NCBI GenBank assembly: GCA_030704615.1
Contig: CM060731.1
Coordinates: 56,710,756-56,774,755 of the forward strand
Direction of reading: 5' to 3'
DNA: 64,000 bases
From: Takakia lepidozioides
Taxonomy: Eukaryota > Streptophyta > Takakiopsida > Takakiales > Takakiaceae
In this document: in pieces, positions 1 through 12,300 of the stretch
Layout: each line of letters starts with the position of its first letter
Numbering within the stretch: the stretch's first letter is position 1
The notes under the pieces: generated by a model
Database searches by the model: none
Told to the model about the DNA's origin: nothing
Seen by the model: only the letters and a program-made list of their open reading frames with translations
Made by a program: the position numbers and the translations under genes

Positions 1-224
1 CTGCGTTTAACTTGCGGTAGTCCACACACACTCGTAGTTTTCCATTTTTCTTGGGTACTATCACAATGGGCGATAACCATTGTGGTGTCTCTACTGGGTA
101 TATGAATCCTGCATCCAGTAATTTCTTGATTTCTTCCCAAACTTTAGCTGCATAGTTGGGGTTCATTCTGTAACGGTTCTGACGAATTGGTTGTGTCAAC
201 TTCCAATTCAATTCGGTGCTGACT
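1..224 (-). pseudogene. Ty3/gypsy reverse transcriptase fragment
   Basis: The minus strand reads through the N-terminal part of a Ty3/gypsy reverse transcriptase, with RYRMNPNYA, then FIYPVETPQWLSPIVIVPKK and LRVCVDYRKLNA at the window edge. The same block of the complete element at 21-34 kb (near 29.05-29.25 kb) is clearly related. The fragment is cut at the window start and stops where the LTR at 225 begins, so it is a remnant, probably interrupted by that LTR. Family assignment is firm; nothing suggests it is functional. Confidence 0.85.
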
Positions 225-887
225 TGGGGGCAGTGGCAACATTAGTTACAGGGGCTGAAGCACCCTTGAGTGCCCAAGGCACTCAAGGAGGCGGAGGCGC
301 TCACTAGGTGGAGCCCCGCACACTGGGTTGCGGTGGGGTTGGTTCCACAAGGGGTGGTGGTAGCTTAGTGGGACTTAGTGGGGTGGCATAGGACTCACCA
401 TGGGGCGGAGACCTTGTGGTGGGAGTCGTGGGGAGTCTTGGGACTCATCACGATCCAATGGGACCGTGGTGGGTGGGCCAAGACTCACCGCGACTCATCA
501 CAGGGAATCGAGGGTTTTTGTGGTGGTTCGCCATAAAATGGCATGGTTGTTTGTGAAACCCCCGCGGACAGTCACAGAAGTATATATAGGGAGTAGTAAC
601 CCCGAGAACGGTGCAAGCCCGTTGGTGACCAAAAACTAGTGAGCAAGCGTGCGAACCGGAAAGCGACCAAGGTGTGGGGAGCGATTCCGGACTGCCATCG
701 ACCAAAGGGAATTTCCACTTGGCCCAAATCGAGAGAGGGTCTTGTGGAGGAGTAAAGGGGGACCGTTATGTCCCGGTGAGCAGCCGAAGCTCCGAGTTGG
801 CCCGGCGGCCAGTTTGAGAGTTAGGCGCGCGCATCAAGCGAGTAACTATGGCTTGAAGAGGAGCTTACCGAAGTGAGGTGCGTGACA
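225..887 (+). repeat. LTR, copy 1 of a 663-bp family (5' LTR)
   Basis: The block starts TGGGGGCAG and ends GTGACA, and is followed two bases later by a primer-binding site. It aligns along its whole length, at exactly the same 663-bp size, with 62165-62827 on the same strand. A TATA-like box (TATATATAGG, 581-590) lies in the second half, as expected for a U3 promoter. The left edge is fixed because upstream sequence is RT coding here and unrelated at copy 2. Confidence 0.85.
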
Positions 888-889
888 CT

Positions 890-901
890 TGGTATCAGAG
901 C
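890..901 (+). other. Retrotransposon primer-binding site (tRNA-iMet type)
   Basis: TGGTATCAGAGC sits two bases downstream of the LTR end. It is the standard plant primer-binding site complementary to the 3' end of initiator tRNA-Met. This proves the preceding LTR is a 5' LTR of a plus-strand element. Confidence 0.9.
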
Positions 902-942
902 TTAGAGTTCAGTACGCGATCGTCCTTGGGATCGGCCTCATC

Positions 943-1472
943 ATGGGGTCGGGCAAGCGAAAGCGGAAGCGGAACGGCCCGAAAGATGATGATCCTGGTG
1001 AGCCCGATGGGGGCGACGTGTCACCGAAGCGGCCATTTGAGGAAGCAATGCATGCCTTTGGAAGCGAGGCCGCTCAAGAACAGGGGGAATCTGAGGAGTC
1101 GGAGCCCGAGGAATTCCTGAGAGCTCCGGCAGACCAACAGATGCCTCCTATGCCAGCAGCTTTTTGGGAAGGGTTGTTAGCGTAGTTTGGTGGGACGTTG
1201 AAAGACGTGTTGAAGGCGGCTAATGCAACTTCCACTAAGACAAAGTTTAAGGTGAAGCCTAAGGAACCCGACCCCTTCGAGGGCGTCCGAAATCGGAATG
1301 CACTCAACACCTGGCTCTTCGAGCTAGAGCAATACTTCCGGGCGGCCAAGTTGAGTGACGAGGATTGGGTGGAAGTGGCTCCCACCTATTTGAGGGGCTA
1401 TACTCAACAATGGTGGCAGAAACGCCTTCACGACCGAGGTCCAAACCCGGAGACCTTGAAGGTATCCTAGCT
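943..1472 (+). pseudogene. Ty3/gypsy gag, nonsense-broken and truncated
   Basis: The reading frame starts at ATG 943 in a very basic stretch (MGSGKRKRKRNGPK). It passes a TAG at 1183-1185 and continues in the same frame into a recognisable gag core, with FEGVRNRNALNTWLFELEQY and YTQQWWQKRL. It ends at a stop near 1470, where the gag match is lost and hAT-like sequence on the other strand begins. Gag would form the particle shell around the element RNA. The in-frame stop plus truncation make it a pseudogene. Confidence 0.8.
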
Positions 1473-1496
1473 TGAAAAGCAATAGATTGCCGACGA

Positions 1497-2893
1497 TAAC
1501 AAATGTTAATTGCATCAGCATAATCTAACGTCTCTTGAAATAGAACAACATTTGAAGCGAATTTGGTTTTCACAGGGGTCTTCGGTTTGCGAGCAGGCAG
1601 ACCTGCCTCGACACAAGCCCTATCCCATTCTTGCCTTCTTTTTCCCGACTTCTTCGTCCATGTGATCGTTTTCTGCGAGGTTGCATGTGCATCTTTTATG
1701 GAAACTTCCCTCATTAACTGACAGACTTTGTCCTCCGTGGTTGCATACTGGCACACTTTGACATGACGTGACCAAAACAAGTGCCTGGAAAAGGCTTCAC
1801 CAGTTGCAATGATTTACAAGTAACCACACTTGATAGAGCTGACTTTAGTATTCCCAAATTCGAACCCTCATCTTTGACATAGGCGATGACTTTATCAGTG
1901 AGCTGAAACTCAGCCAATAAGGGTTTCACGATCTCAGCCAAAGCAACACCAGATGTACTCCTAGCCTCGAATAGGCCGATTGTGACATGCCTTGGAACCC
2001 AGTAGTCATCGATAAAGTTCACCACCATAGCAAACGTGTCAAACCCTGCTCGTGACATCCACAAATCAAAGGTAATACTAACCGTAGCAGCAGTAGATAT
2101 TAATGGCAATCAAACTGATCCATTGTTTTAGCCAACATTGCTGGTATGTATTCCTTCACGAGCTGCTTCATTGTTGGAAAAGCCACCTTCGCATCACACC
2201 GCAAGACCATTCTTCTCAACCAGGGACTCTCAACAACTGACAAAGCGATGCACCCTTTAGCGATCAACAAAACAAGCTCCTCAATGAAACGTTGTTGCTG
2301 CGGGTCGTTCTTGTTGTAGGGTTGCCACGCTCCAAAGAACTCTGTGATTGAGGATGGTGACACGTTTTTCCGTTTTCTTGCACTTCTGCCTACTTGATTC
2401 CACAGTTTCTTCTGTTTTGGACTGTAGCTCATATCGAATCATATCTGCATTATGTTCGTTCTGCAGACGCTTCTTCATGCTGGTAATTCCGTGAGAACAT
2501 TATACTTAACGATACCCTTCCTGCAACGTGTAGTTTTGTGTGAACTCTGGGAGGATGCAACAGGGTGACATATGATGCATCTCATGACTTGCGGCACTCT
2601 AACGTCTATTTTTGTATAATCACCTTCATTCAGAAATAAGAAAGCCCAAACAAGTGATCTCCGATGGTGTGGAACCCACAACTGCTGATTTGCGACAAGT
2701 GCAGCGTATCGAACACGCCATACTGCAAGTGCTTCGCCTGCAAAAGCACATCTACCTCATTCTCCGCTGGTTCTATTGTTATCCCTGCAGACTCTACAGA
2801 CTCGCTCCTCCTCCCGGCCTCATTCTCTTCATGACCTATACATAGTGATACATCACCACTGACCCAATTATCTTCTGGCATGATTTGTCTCAC
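1497..2893 (-). pseudogene. hAT-like transposase remnant, frame-broken
   Basis: Reading leftward on the minus strand, there is an N-terminal zinc-finger-like region (VMRCIICHP...), a linker with ITEFFGAWQ, then a region with SITFDLWMSRAGFDTFAMVV and KDEGSNLGILKSAL. The last part ends CFGHVMSKC and, in another frame, TWTKKSGKRRQEW. This order resembles BED-finger and RNase-H-like domains of plant hAT transposases. At least three frame changes (around 2480, 2105 and 1755) break it. No terminal inverted repeats were found, so the element borders are unknown. hAT assignment is by pattern and moderately sure. Confidence 0.65.
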
Positions 2894-3174
2894 TGATCGT
2901 ACTCAAGATTTCTCACTTTCCTTACCGATGCCTAAAAATCCTCCACTCACTGCTCTTACCTTAAACAACTACTGCTAGTAGAAAACAAATCATTGTAGCC
3001 CAATCCATGCACACAAAGCACCCTGCGAACAACAAGAGTGCAGACAAGAGCGCAGGAAAGCAAGACATTTTAGCAGTACATATGAATCATAATATAATTG
3101 ATAAAGAACACAAATTTTTTGCAGCAGTGTACCAGTAACTCACTGCCGGCAACATTGAAGGCTCGACGGCATAA
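2894..3174. other. Short intergenic stretch, nothing recognised
   Basis: No coding pattern, tRNA-like fold or terminal repeat was seen between the transposase remnant and the next open frame. Confidence 0.4.
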
Positions 3175-3529
3175 TCACAGATCACACCCCCAAGACCCAA
3201 GACCTGATTTTTCTAGGCTTGCCTGGGAAGTATAGAAGAATTCCTTGCTGAGCAAATTTTGAGACTGCGCAACTACTTTATCCCGATTTAAGGCCAGAAT
3301 GGGTTGCGAGCTGAGCTCAGGTGCAGCCGAATCAACCCATAGGACAATTTCTGAGGAGGCAGGAGAGGGCTGAGGGACCTTAGGGCTCGGACCTCTACCC
3401 AAGATGGATGCAGCTGAGCCTTCAGCCCCTGCTGTCCTTTTGGGAGCCCGAGTTTGGAACTTCCCTCTCCCCCCAGAAGCCGAGCCCCCACGTCCCCCCT
3501 TCACCATCAGTTCTCTTTTGGGTGCCATC
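3175..3529 (-). CDS. Hypothetical basic protein, about 118 residues
   Basis: From an ATG at 3529 the minus strand encodes a Gly/Arg/Lys-rich start (MAPKRELMVKGGRGGSASGG) followed by a Pro/Ser-rich middle. I do not recognise a family. Composition is like the low-complexity N-termini of some plant LINE ORF1 proteins, and LINE sequence is abundant elsewhere in the window, but no zinc knuckle or other diagnostic motif is present. It may be non-coding repeat sequence. Confidence 0.25.
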
Positions 3530-5271
3530 TCAAAACAACAAGCACAACGAAGAAAGCAGCGAGAATCGGAGAGGAAAGGAATAACAGCAAAGGGGGGTTT
3601 AGGAAGACAACTTATACCAGCGTCGTTCCCTCGGGACCTTACCCAGCTGGGTACCCGAGCTTGCCAAACATTAGAAAAGGTCGGCGCAATAACTGTGCAC
3701 GACACCTTACCTGACTGAAGCAGCCCCGAGCGGCGGTACGTCAGGGAGGAATGGGGGAATTGGAGCTTGAAGGAGCGAGAGAGAAACATCCGGTTGAAGA
3801 GATAAATCACCTTAAGCAGGGAGATTTAGAAGACAGGATGAGCACCCAACAGGGGCAATTAACCAAACTGGAACCTTCCGAGGCCGACAAACAGCAGAGG
3901 GCGCAAGGGGGGGAGCCAGTGAATGGGGTTAATGCTGGGCACACTTGCCAAAGAGAAGCAGGGGAGAAAGAAAGGGGGAAAGATCACAGTGCCAGCACTC
4001 AGGTGCTTTGGGGGGGGGGGGGGTGTTGGGGAAATGAATTTTAGAACGGCCCGAATGAATGCAGAGCTTGTTTAGAGCGGCGTCCTTACGAAGACCTCAT
4101 TGTCCTGGAGACCCGAGGCATCGAGAGCCAGCGAAGGATGCTCGTCGCTAGGTGAGGTCGAGGAGGAGAGCGGAATTTTTCCAAGTCCCTCAACCTCCTC
4201 ACCGCCTTCCGCGGAGCCATCCCCACCACCATTATCGATCGGCTCAAATTCGGTACTGAAATAATTTGATCTCAAACTTAGGGCCGAGTACCTAATGGGC
4301 ACAAAATTCCATTGCTCTTGGTATATTAACATAGTCGTCACCAATATCTCCCTTTTCTCTCTTATGATAGCTTGGGGTATCTTTTGGATGAATCCAAATT
4401 GTTTGAAAAAGAAAAAGAAGCCACAAAGAAAGAAGTGCGTACTCGAATGTATTGAAATAAATCAGAACAATCAGAGGATAAATCAAAGAGCAGTTCAGAT
4501 ACTGTAGAAAGGGAAAAATGTATTTCAGAGCCTTCAAACTATCAGCATTGCAGTTTCCACCAGCGAATCTGATGTATCTGTACATGAACATGCAAAATGT
4601 GAAGGGAAGCAACCTTGGCCTTCATCACCCTGCTAAAATCATGCTACACTGTAATTTTAGGAATTGGTGTATCAAACAAGTTGGGAACTAAACTCTATAA
4701 TAGTACATTGTTACCGGACGTCAAGCAGACACCTCTGCTTGCCAGCAGTTGTGCTCAGACTGCCACCCCACTACCCCCTCCTGTGTCCTGTCTCAGAGAT
4801 TCTCCCTCACCATACCATGTCACTACCACAACACATCTTGTAAGTGAGTGTCAATGTTTGTAAACTGTTCTTTTTGCGGGAATCCAGAATCTCTACAAAT
4901 GTGTCCCAAAGATGAGACACGACTCCAGGTTCTATCACAACCCTCGCTCATTGAAGTGAGCACGATGTCTCCTTTCTCCTTGGCTGTACTAAGAGATTTC
5001 TCTCAGACGGGTATTGTCAATGGCCAAAGAAAATGAATCGAAACAAATAAGAAAAAATAAAAGGGTTGCTGCATGAACATTACTTCGAGCTTGCGAAGAC
5101 TCTCCCATCTAGCAGCCCCTTTGCCATCAAAAGAGACCCTTGCCATGGTGATAGAGGATCAAGATGTGTGGATTTCCAGCCAAGAATTATGCCCACACAG
5201 CCCAGTTTTATGCCTTTAATGCACATATCATCTTGAGACTCCCTCACTCACCAAATGTGGGACTTCCTCAC
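3530..5271. other. Intergenic stretch with a G homopolymer
   Basis: No convincing gene is seen. A run of about 14 G lies at 4010-4023. A minus-strand open frame at 4072-4344 is acidic and Ser/Gly-rich and matches nothing I recognise. The 3' flank of the glycosyltransferase gene begins near 5271. Confidence 0.4.
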
Positions 5272-6831
5272 CTACTGATTGCTCCTTCGCGTGTAACGAA
5301 TGCTGTGTCGCCGCAACCAGAGCTCATACATAGTCATGTGGAAGGCATCATAAGGCCAGGGAGGTGTGTTCCACTCCATGTGCTTGCTGGCTTGCTGTCC
5401 AAGGAACTGCATCCTTTGATACTGCTCTACGGAGATCGCCATCAATATGCTCTTCACCTTTGCAATGCCCTTTTGACTAAGAACTACTGCAAATTCATGC
5501 CAGTTGAGAACATCCTGGAAAGGTAAATCATAGAAACGGCCATCGGAAATGACAACAGGCACACATCCAAATCGCAGCGAATCCACAATGCTCAAGGTAT
5601 CATGTGGGGAGAGGCTTAAACAAAACCTGCTTGTTGCCAGACCGTTGTAGTATGAGGACGGTTCCCGGTTCCCTGTTTCTAGAACAAAGCTGGGATCAGC
5701 CTTCCAGGCCTCATAGACTGAATTAATGGCAGGATCTCCTTCAATCGGACCAGCATAATATGCAAGATTTTTTCGAAGAGCCTTCCCCTTACGAAGACCT
5801 TCTAGTGCGATGCTCTTTTGAGCACTGACAGATCTGTATTGCGGCATGACAATGTCCTTGTGAGGGAAGAAGTCTTGAGTTCTTTGCAGCGGAGAACATG
5901 CTACCTGGACAGCATTCTTGTTCAGCTCTAGAAAGTTTCTGTCACCATCTGCCTCGTATCCATGACACGAGACGTAAAAGTGATCAACCCCAAGGGTCCG
6001 CTGCCAGTAAGGGTAGTTCTCTCTTAGCTTTTGCACGTAACGTCTCAAAGAACCTCCAACCTTTGATGGCCCAATTCCTGGAGCCCTCCACAAGGCGTCT
6101 ATTGAAACTGGCACCAAGAAAAGGATTGCTTCTTCAGGGGAGTCGGTGGTGAATTTGCTACCAAAAAGGCTTTTCACGAAAAAGGCTTCTGTGCAATTGA
6201 CATCCTCAGCTTGTTCACTCCCATCAAATAAGCTGTATTCGTAAGTGCTCTCATTCTGAGCAGGATAGATATAGATCTTAAACTTCCTGAGCATCTCATT
6301 ATAATTCAAAGAGAAAACCTTCGATGAATGGTACAGTCGTGCCAATGTTTCATGATTGGTGGCATCTGATAAGTCGATCGATGTAAAGATTTGCTGAGAC
6401 GAACCTTCTTCCTTGGCAGATCCATTATCGCCTGCGGACCTCTCTTCCGCCTCCACGGAGCTGATGGATCTCTTTGACGCCTTGGACATCCACTGATAGT
6501 CAGGAACAGAGGAACTCCTGGCATCCTCGGCGACAGAGGAGATGGAAGGACTGTGTGAACTATAGGGTTCACTGTGAGAAAAGCTGAAAGGATTGGAGAG
6601 AGAACCTACATTGACAACAACAGCTAACTTTTGACTGAGAGACTCTGTATACCAGCATCCGAGTACCAGTGCCGTTATCATGGAAAACACTACTACCACT
6701 GTAATTATGCTCTGCTTTCGCAGGAAAGCCTCAGTTACACCTCCCTTACTTACATCTTCACTTCTACCTCTGCCCGGATCAACCTCATACATCTCTGACA
6801 AGGATGCCTGTCCAAAGATGACAAAACTCAT
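5272..6831 (-). CDS. Exostosin-family (GT47) glycosyltransferase
   Basis: An uninterrupted minus-strand frame from ATG 6831 encodes about 519 residues and looks single-exon. Residues near 40-60 form one hydrophobic segment (IITVVVVFSMITALVLGCW) after a short polar tail, the layout of a Golgi type II membrane protein. A Ser-rich stem follows. The catalytic half carries GT47 signatures: NCTEAFFVKSLF, AILFLVPVSIDALWR, GVDHFYVSCHGYE, SRFCLSLSPHDTLSIVDSLR and GCVPVVISD. Members add sugars to cell-wall polysaccharides or glycoproteins; the exact substrate cannot be read from sequence. A downstream in-frame ATG lies 13 codons in. The frame is open to a stop just upstream of 6831, so no coding exon is obviously missing. 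It looks intact. Confidence 0.9.
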   Translation of the reverse strand: MSFVIFGQASLSEMYEVDPGRGRSEDVSKGGVTEAFLRKQSIITVVVVFSMITALVLGCWYTESLSQKLAVVVNVGSLSNPFSFSHSEPYSSHSPSISSVAEDARSSSVPDYQWMSKASKRSISSVEAEERSAGDNGSAKEEGSSQQIFTSIDLSDATNHETLARLYHSSKVFSLNYNEMLRKFKIYIYPAQNESTYEYSLFDGSEQAEDVNCTEAFFVKSLFGSKFTTDSPEEAILFLVPVSIDALWRAPGIGPSKVGGSLRRYVQKLRENYPYWQRTLGVDHFYVSCHGYEADGDRNFLELNKNAVQVACSPLQRTQDFFPHKDIVMPQYRSVSAQKSIALEGLRKGKALRKNLAYYAGPIEGDPAINSVYEAWKADPSFVLETGNREPSSYYNGLATSRFCLSLSPHDTLSIVDSLRFGCVPVVISDGRFYDLPFQDVLNWHEFAVVLSQKGIAKVKSILMAISVEQYQRMQFLGQQASKHMEWNTPPWPYDAFHMTMYELWLRRHSIRYTRRSNQ

Positions 6832-9368
6832 ACCACAAATCAACTCACTAAGGTTGAGAAAGGAATATGGCGGACAAGTTCAGGCAGAGAAAGACGTCGG
6901 CCGGGAACACACTGAGGCGAATTTGGGAGAGATTGAACCATACACTCTACTCTAGGATAGCGAAATGTTGAGAGAGAGGAAAAAGCAGCCCCAACCTAGA
7001 GAGACTTCTAAACCAAACAGAGCGCAGAATGGAACTTCCGAGGGAGGCACAGGATGGACTGAACAGAAGCACATTAAATGCGAGTGATGGGCTAGGAATA
7101 ACTGCGGGCCATTAGCTCTACATCCACGCACCACGTTGGAATCCATGCTATTGTCTTCTTCACGACTATGAGTCTCAAAGAGGGAACTCCAGTGGGAACA
7201 AAAAAGATCGTGAGAACTTAAGCGAGAACATGGGAAGAACTAACACTATAATAATGTCTCCAGTTTCCACCACACGAGGCACAATCCAGAAAAGTTAAAA
7301 CTTCGACAGCACTAAAACTACCATACACGAGTTTCATCATCGAGACAACAATTGTACACATTTCTTGTTTAGGACCTTTGGTGGAGGTCCTGCAGAGGCT
7401 ATAAGCTGCGGGATTCCACCTCCAGAATCCGACATGCATGACCACGGGGCAATCAAACCATAAAATCTACCAAGTATAGTTGACCGTAGCACATCTCGAA
7501 ACCATGCAGAGGAACAAACATCAAACACACCATCTGTCTAAAGTCTCTCAGCAAAACCATAGTACAGGTAAATGGTTGACAGGGTTTGGACCGCCAAGTC
7601 AGATCTCAGAGAAACTGGACGCCACATAACAGACGAAATTACTAAAGTGTCCCTGAACATCCACCTACTCTCGCCTAAAAAATTGGGGATTATGATATTC
7701 AACCAAATTGCACTGCTTCACATTATATTGATGCACCTGAAAGGCATTCGTTACTCACTGAATGGTATGTACAGCTTCTTCAACTAAAAGAGTTGGTTGA
7801 TGTCCAAATATACAAGACATTAGCCACGCCTACCACTTTTAGAAGTCTCTTCTTGAGAAAGAGATCCTATTGTGTGCCTCTACGACAAGAACAAAACAAT
7901 AGCCAGCGTTATTCTTTATGATGAGAATCAGAGGCTGCAATGTACTCTGTGCACAAGAAAAAAGCTGCCAGTCCATAACATATGAGACAGTCAGCAGAGT
8001 GATGTGCATAGTCTCTAACTCGAATCGATCTTTTTCTTCCTGTAGCAATTATATTGAGCATCAACAGTTGTAAGTGAGAGAGTGTGGACTGAAGGTATGA
8101 AAAGAGATTTCAGCATGGCGTGAATATTGAGCAAATACTAGGCCTGAAAGTAGAGAAACTAAATCTGGAGGGTCTGGACTAGGCAGACAGATCGTTTCCA
8201 GTAATTCTGTCAGATACCATCACTATCTGGCACCATCACTCAATCATGCACTAGCTCACCTAATATCATGGGAATTTCAGCATGAAGTTAATACCCGATC
8301 TGCAGATAGAGAAAGTAATCTTAACAGAGTTGGCTGCACTTATCTCGTCCGTATCATCTGATGTGTGTACTGATGTAGAACAAACAGATCATCAGAGGCG
8401 ATATTGATCTTTATCAGTTACAAATCCACCATTAGCTGTTGAGGCTGCCTTGGACACCAACACGCTGTCCCTCTCTAGACATGCGTGTGATATAATATAT
8501 ATAACTTGACATTGCTTTCTATGTCGTTTTCCTGTCTCTGGAGATCTTTCCTCTCAAGAACAAGCACATAGTCACTGAGATCCCCCGATGAATACTCCAC
8601 TGAAGTTGACAGTCGCCTCAAGTTCCACATTGAATTCAAAATCTCTCGAGTGCAGCGATCAACTATCTCGCTCTCCCCCGACTCCCCATTCCGCAAATAT
8701 ACATAGTGTCTATATTGGCGAGTCCCAGTCCTCTTTTATCATCCCCTTTTCTCCGCAGTATGGAGAGGTCTGTTTGTCTCACTCTCCTGGTTTCTTTACT
8801 TTCGCGTCCCACCATGCACGCAAAAACAGACGCTCCAGACGTGCCCTTTGGCTTGTTCAACTTCGAACAACTAAACCGACAGGCGTTCTTTCATCCAATG
8901 ATGGCAGAGAGTGGATGCATTCTTAGTACAGGTTAGGTTCTCAGTGCGGGTCCAGTTACAGTAGAGGTACTTATTAGGAGCAGTTTGTGGCATGATGAGA
9001 AACAAGAGAGTCGCTTACATTCTCAAAGACACCAAAACATTTTCCGATTCCTGTGGCTCAACTCGCCCATAAGAAGCTACGAGTACTACAATCGAAATGC
9101 AGCTACAGTTTTAAGGAGGACTCTTAACATTTGAATGCAGCTCCAGTGTACTGTTCACTCAAATTTGCTTCTTGTGATCTTGGTTTGCTTACTGCACCTA
9201 AAGAGCCGATGCTTGTGCAAGCACACTAAGGAGCTACTTCAGAGGAATAAAACCCGACAAGATGTAAGTGACAAGATACAAGGTGTACACATATAATTGT
9301 GATGCTTGCCTTTAGTGCAGTTTTACTGTTATTGCATCTGCCTGAACAAGGCAGCTGTAACTTGTAAA
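6832..9368. other. Intergenic stretch, no gene recognised
   Basis: This region holds the upstream flank of the GT47 gene and the downstream flank of KDTA. Open frames here are short and without conserved motifs. No transposon termini or tRNA were found. Confidence 0.45.
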
Positions 9369-12300
9369 CTAGCCAAGTGAAGCTCTACCACCTTTTACAC
9401 TATTTACAGCAGCCATGCCAAATGCCTGGGTGAGGATATGCCTGTCTAAGACTTCCCACACTCGCACCACAACTCCATTGGCGGCAGCAGTAAATGCATA
9501 ACGAGCTGCCTCTCTCCTCATACAGAGGCTCACCTCATCACTCAACAGTTCATGCAATACATCCAGCAATTGCTCCCCATCAACCTGCACTTCACAACCT
9601 TCAACCAAGATGAGAGAGAGAGGTTTGCAACTACACGCTGTAGTCAATTCTTTCATCTCTGTACACACGGATGGGATTAATAATCACATGAAAAACACCC
9701 CCTGACACTTCGTTTTCAAAGGTGTGTCATTGGCAGTTCACACATTCAGTAGCTGCAATTCAAGGTCCATATGGGTGGTCAGTGAGGCTTGGATTGGTTT
9801 GCAATCACGCAAAGTCAAGAAAAGCAAGCAAGCAAAGCACCCTGATACCCTACTGGAAAGCCCACACAGCCAAATGGTACAAAAAATCAATTTGCACCTG
9901 CTGAACAGATAGTGGAGCCAGCTTCTGCATCTCAGACACCATTTCTGCGAAATGCCCTATGTGATGCCCTGTGCAGGAACACAGACATGACAACATAATA
10001 CACAAACCTTTGACCTTGCAATGACAAAGGTAGTGAAAGAAGCCAAGCTACAGGAACTCATGTCCAAGCATTATCCTCTAATACAGGCTAGTTACAGAGT
10101 CAAGCTGAGCTTCTTGAGCATACAAGCAAGGCCTAGACATGCATGTGGATAGAGCATACCAAGCCTCATATGCAAGAGTGCCATGTTATTGGCCATCTTG
10201 TCGTTTGCCCAAAGACGCCCTCTGAGAAATGATCAAGTTGGTCACTTCATCCAATTATAAACACTGATTTAGCTCACAAATACATACCCGTAAGGACAGC
10301 ACATCCCGCAGCAGCAGCTTCAGCAATATTGTGACCTTTCAACCCTTCAACAAGAGATCCTCCCACAAAGGCAATAGGCACCAGAGCATACAATTCTTTA
10401 AGTTCACCTGCATAACATGACCAAATAGGTGTTGCAAACGGTCATTGAGTACATGCTCTCTACGTTCTGCACACAATGCTGACTGATTGACCGAAAATGC
10501 AACTCAGTGGTTTCATACAGAACAACCAGATAAACAATGTAGCTACAACGAGGTACTATCTGCTACCTTAAAAAAACAAACTTGTGTTGTCAGTGCCTGT
10601 AGACACATTCTCCTTAACATGTCCATTTATCCTGCAATTACCTACATAGGAAAAGAACAAACCTATCGTGTCAGCAACATACACATCTGTGCCTTTGAGA
10701 ATCGGTTCTCCTTGCGATCTTTGTGAAACATCCAATCCCTCCTCTTGCAAGCGCTGCCCTATCAATATAGAAAGTCAAGCTTCACTTCATGCAAAAGCTA
10801 TCTTAACATAGCTTCCACCAAAGCATTCCAAATTTGTATTGCAGGTGTGTGTGTGTCTCTCTCTCTACCGTGAAAACTGTTCCTATGATTCAAAACAGCC
10901 CTGATGAACTGGAGTATATTTCAATGGCTTATAACGCTCCCATTAGTTCTTCTGAGATTGTGGAAGCACTTGAACATTTAAATGGATATAAAGCTGGTGG
11001 ACCTGATGCTATTGTCAACGAGCTTATCAAGCACGGTGGCGATCCCATGATAGAGGCCCTAGTTCTCCTCTTTAACCTTATCTGGAAGACTGAAATGATC
11101 CCCTTTCGCTGGCGACAGGGGGTCATTGTCAATCTATACAGAAGGGTGACAGAGAAGAACCGGGGAACTACCGTGGCATCTGTTGGAAAACCACTGGCGT
11201 GTGGTCGGGCTAGGGATTGAACCTAGGACCTCCCCCATTCCGGTGGGGTGCTCTACCACTGAGCTACCCGTCCCGTTCTGTTCTCAAAGTGCCGTGCAAG
11301 GGCTATAACCTTGACACTCCAACAGCATCACGCTCCTCAATGCTGTTGGCAAGACATTCTGCAGAGTTATAAGTACTCGTCTCGAGGTTGATCTGGAGTC
11401 CAGAGGTTGTTTCCACGAAGGCCAAGCTGGCTTTCGGCGAAACAGGGGCTCTGTGGATCATATCTTCACTCTAAGCCAGATTATCCAGGGAAGGAAAAAA
11501 ATGGGAAACCCACTTATGTTTTTTTCCTGGATGTCAAAAAGGCTTATGACACAGTGTGGAGAGATGGCCTATGGTTCCCTGACATTAGCCTCTAGCTCCC
11601 AAAGATCAAAGTATCTCTTCACGCAATCAATCAGGAGATTGGTTGGAGTCTCCCCTATGCCTGCGAAGTCATCCGCAAACATAAGGGCTGGTATGGTGAT
11701 ATCACCCACCCTTAACCCAAATCCCTCACTTTCCACATCCTCGAGGAGTTGATTGATGAAAACATTGAAGAGCAGAGGGGAGAGAGTACATCCTTGAGCT
11801 ACACCTTGGTCTATGTCATAGAAGTTGGACTTCTGTCCGTTAACAGTGACACGGCTTTTGGTGTGAGCATACAAGTTGTGGACAACTCTCCACATCTTCC
11901 CCTTGATCCCACAAGACCAGAGCAGTGGTAGCATTCAACGACAGAGGAGAGGGAGGAAGTGATCTTAAGTGGCAGTGGGGTAGCCAAGAGATCCCGGTCC
12001 TCCCTTCCTACACTTACCTGGGCGTTGAGTTTTCCTCCAATTGTAATTGGGATGCACATATCCGGAAAGTTGTTCAAACTGGCAAGGGCAAAGCTCTGGG
12101 GCTCACTAAATTTTTCCACTGCAGAGGGGTCAATTAAGAAAACTATGCTTTGTCGCGTTATTAGACCTGCCTTGGAGTACGGATCTGCAATATGGGTTGA
12201 TAACTCCAACCAGGCTAAGTCTCTAGAATCCATTCAAGTGGGGGTGCTTAAGGAGTGTATGTCAGCATGCTCCAAAACAGCCAATGTGGCTGTTCCGGGT

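Noticed and set aside
3175-3810. A 211-codon protein from the full open frame
   Set aside because: The part upstream of the ATG at 3529 has no coding character; only the downstream 118 codons were kept, at low confidence.
11203-11273. A functional tRNA gene
   Set aside because: C at position 33, a mismatch in the acceptor stem and anticodon stem, and location inside a 144-bp insertion with its own target duplication point to a mobile-element domain.
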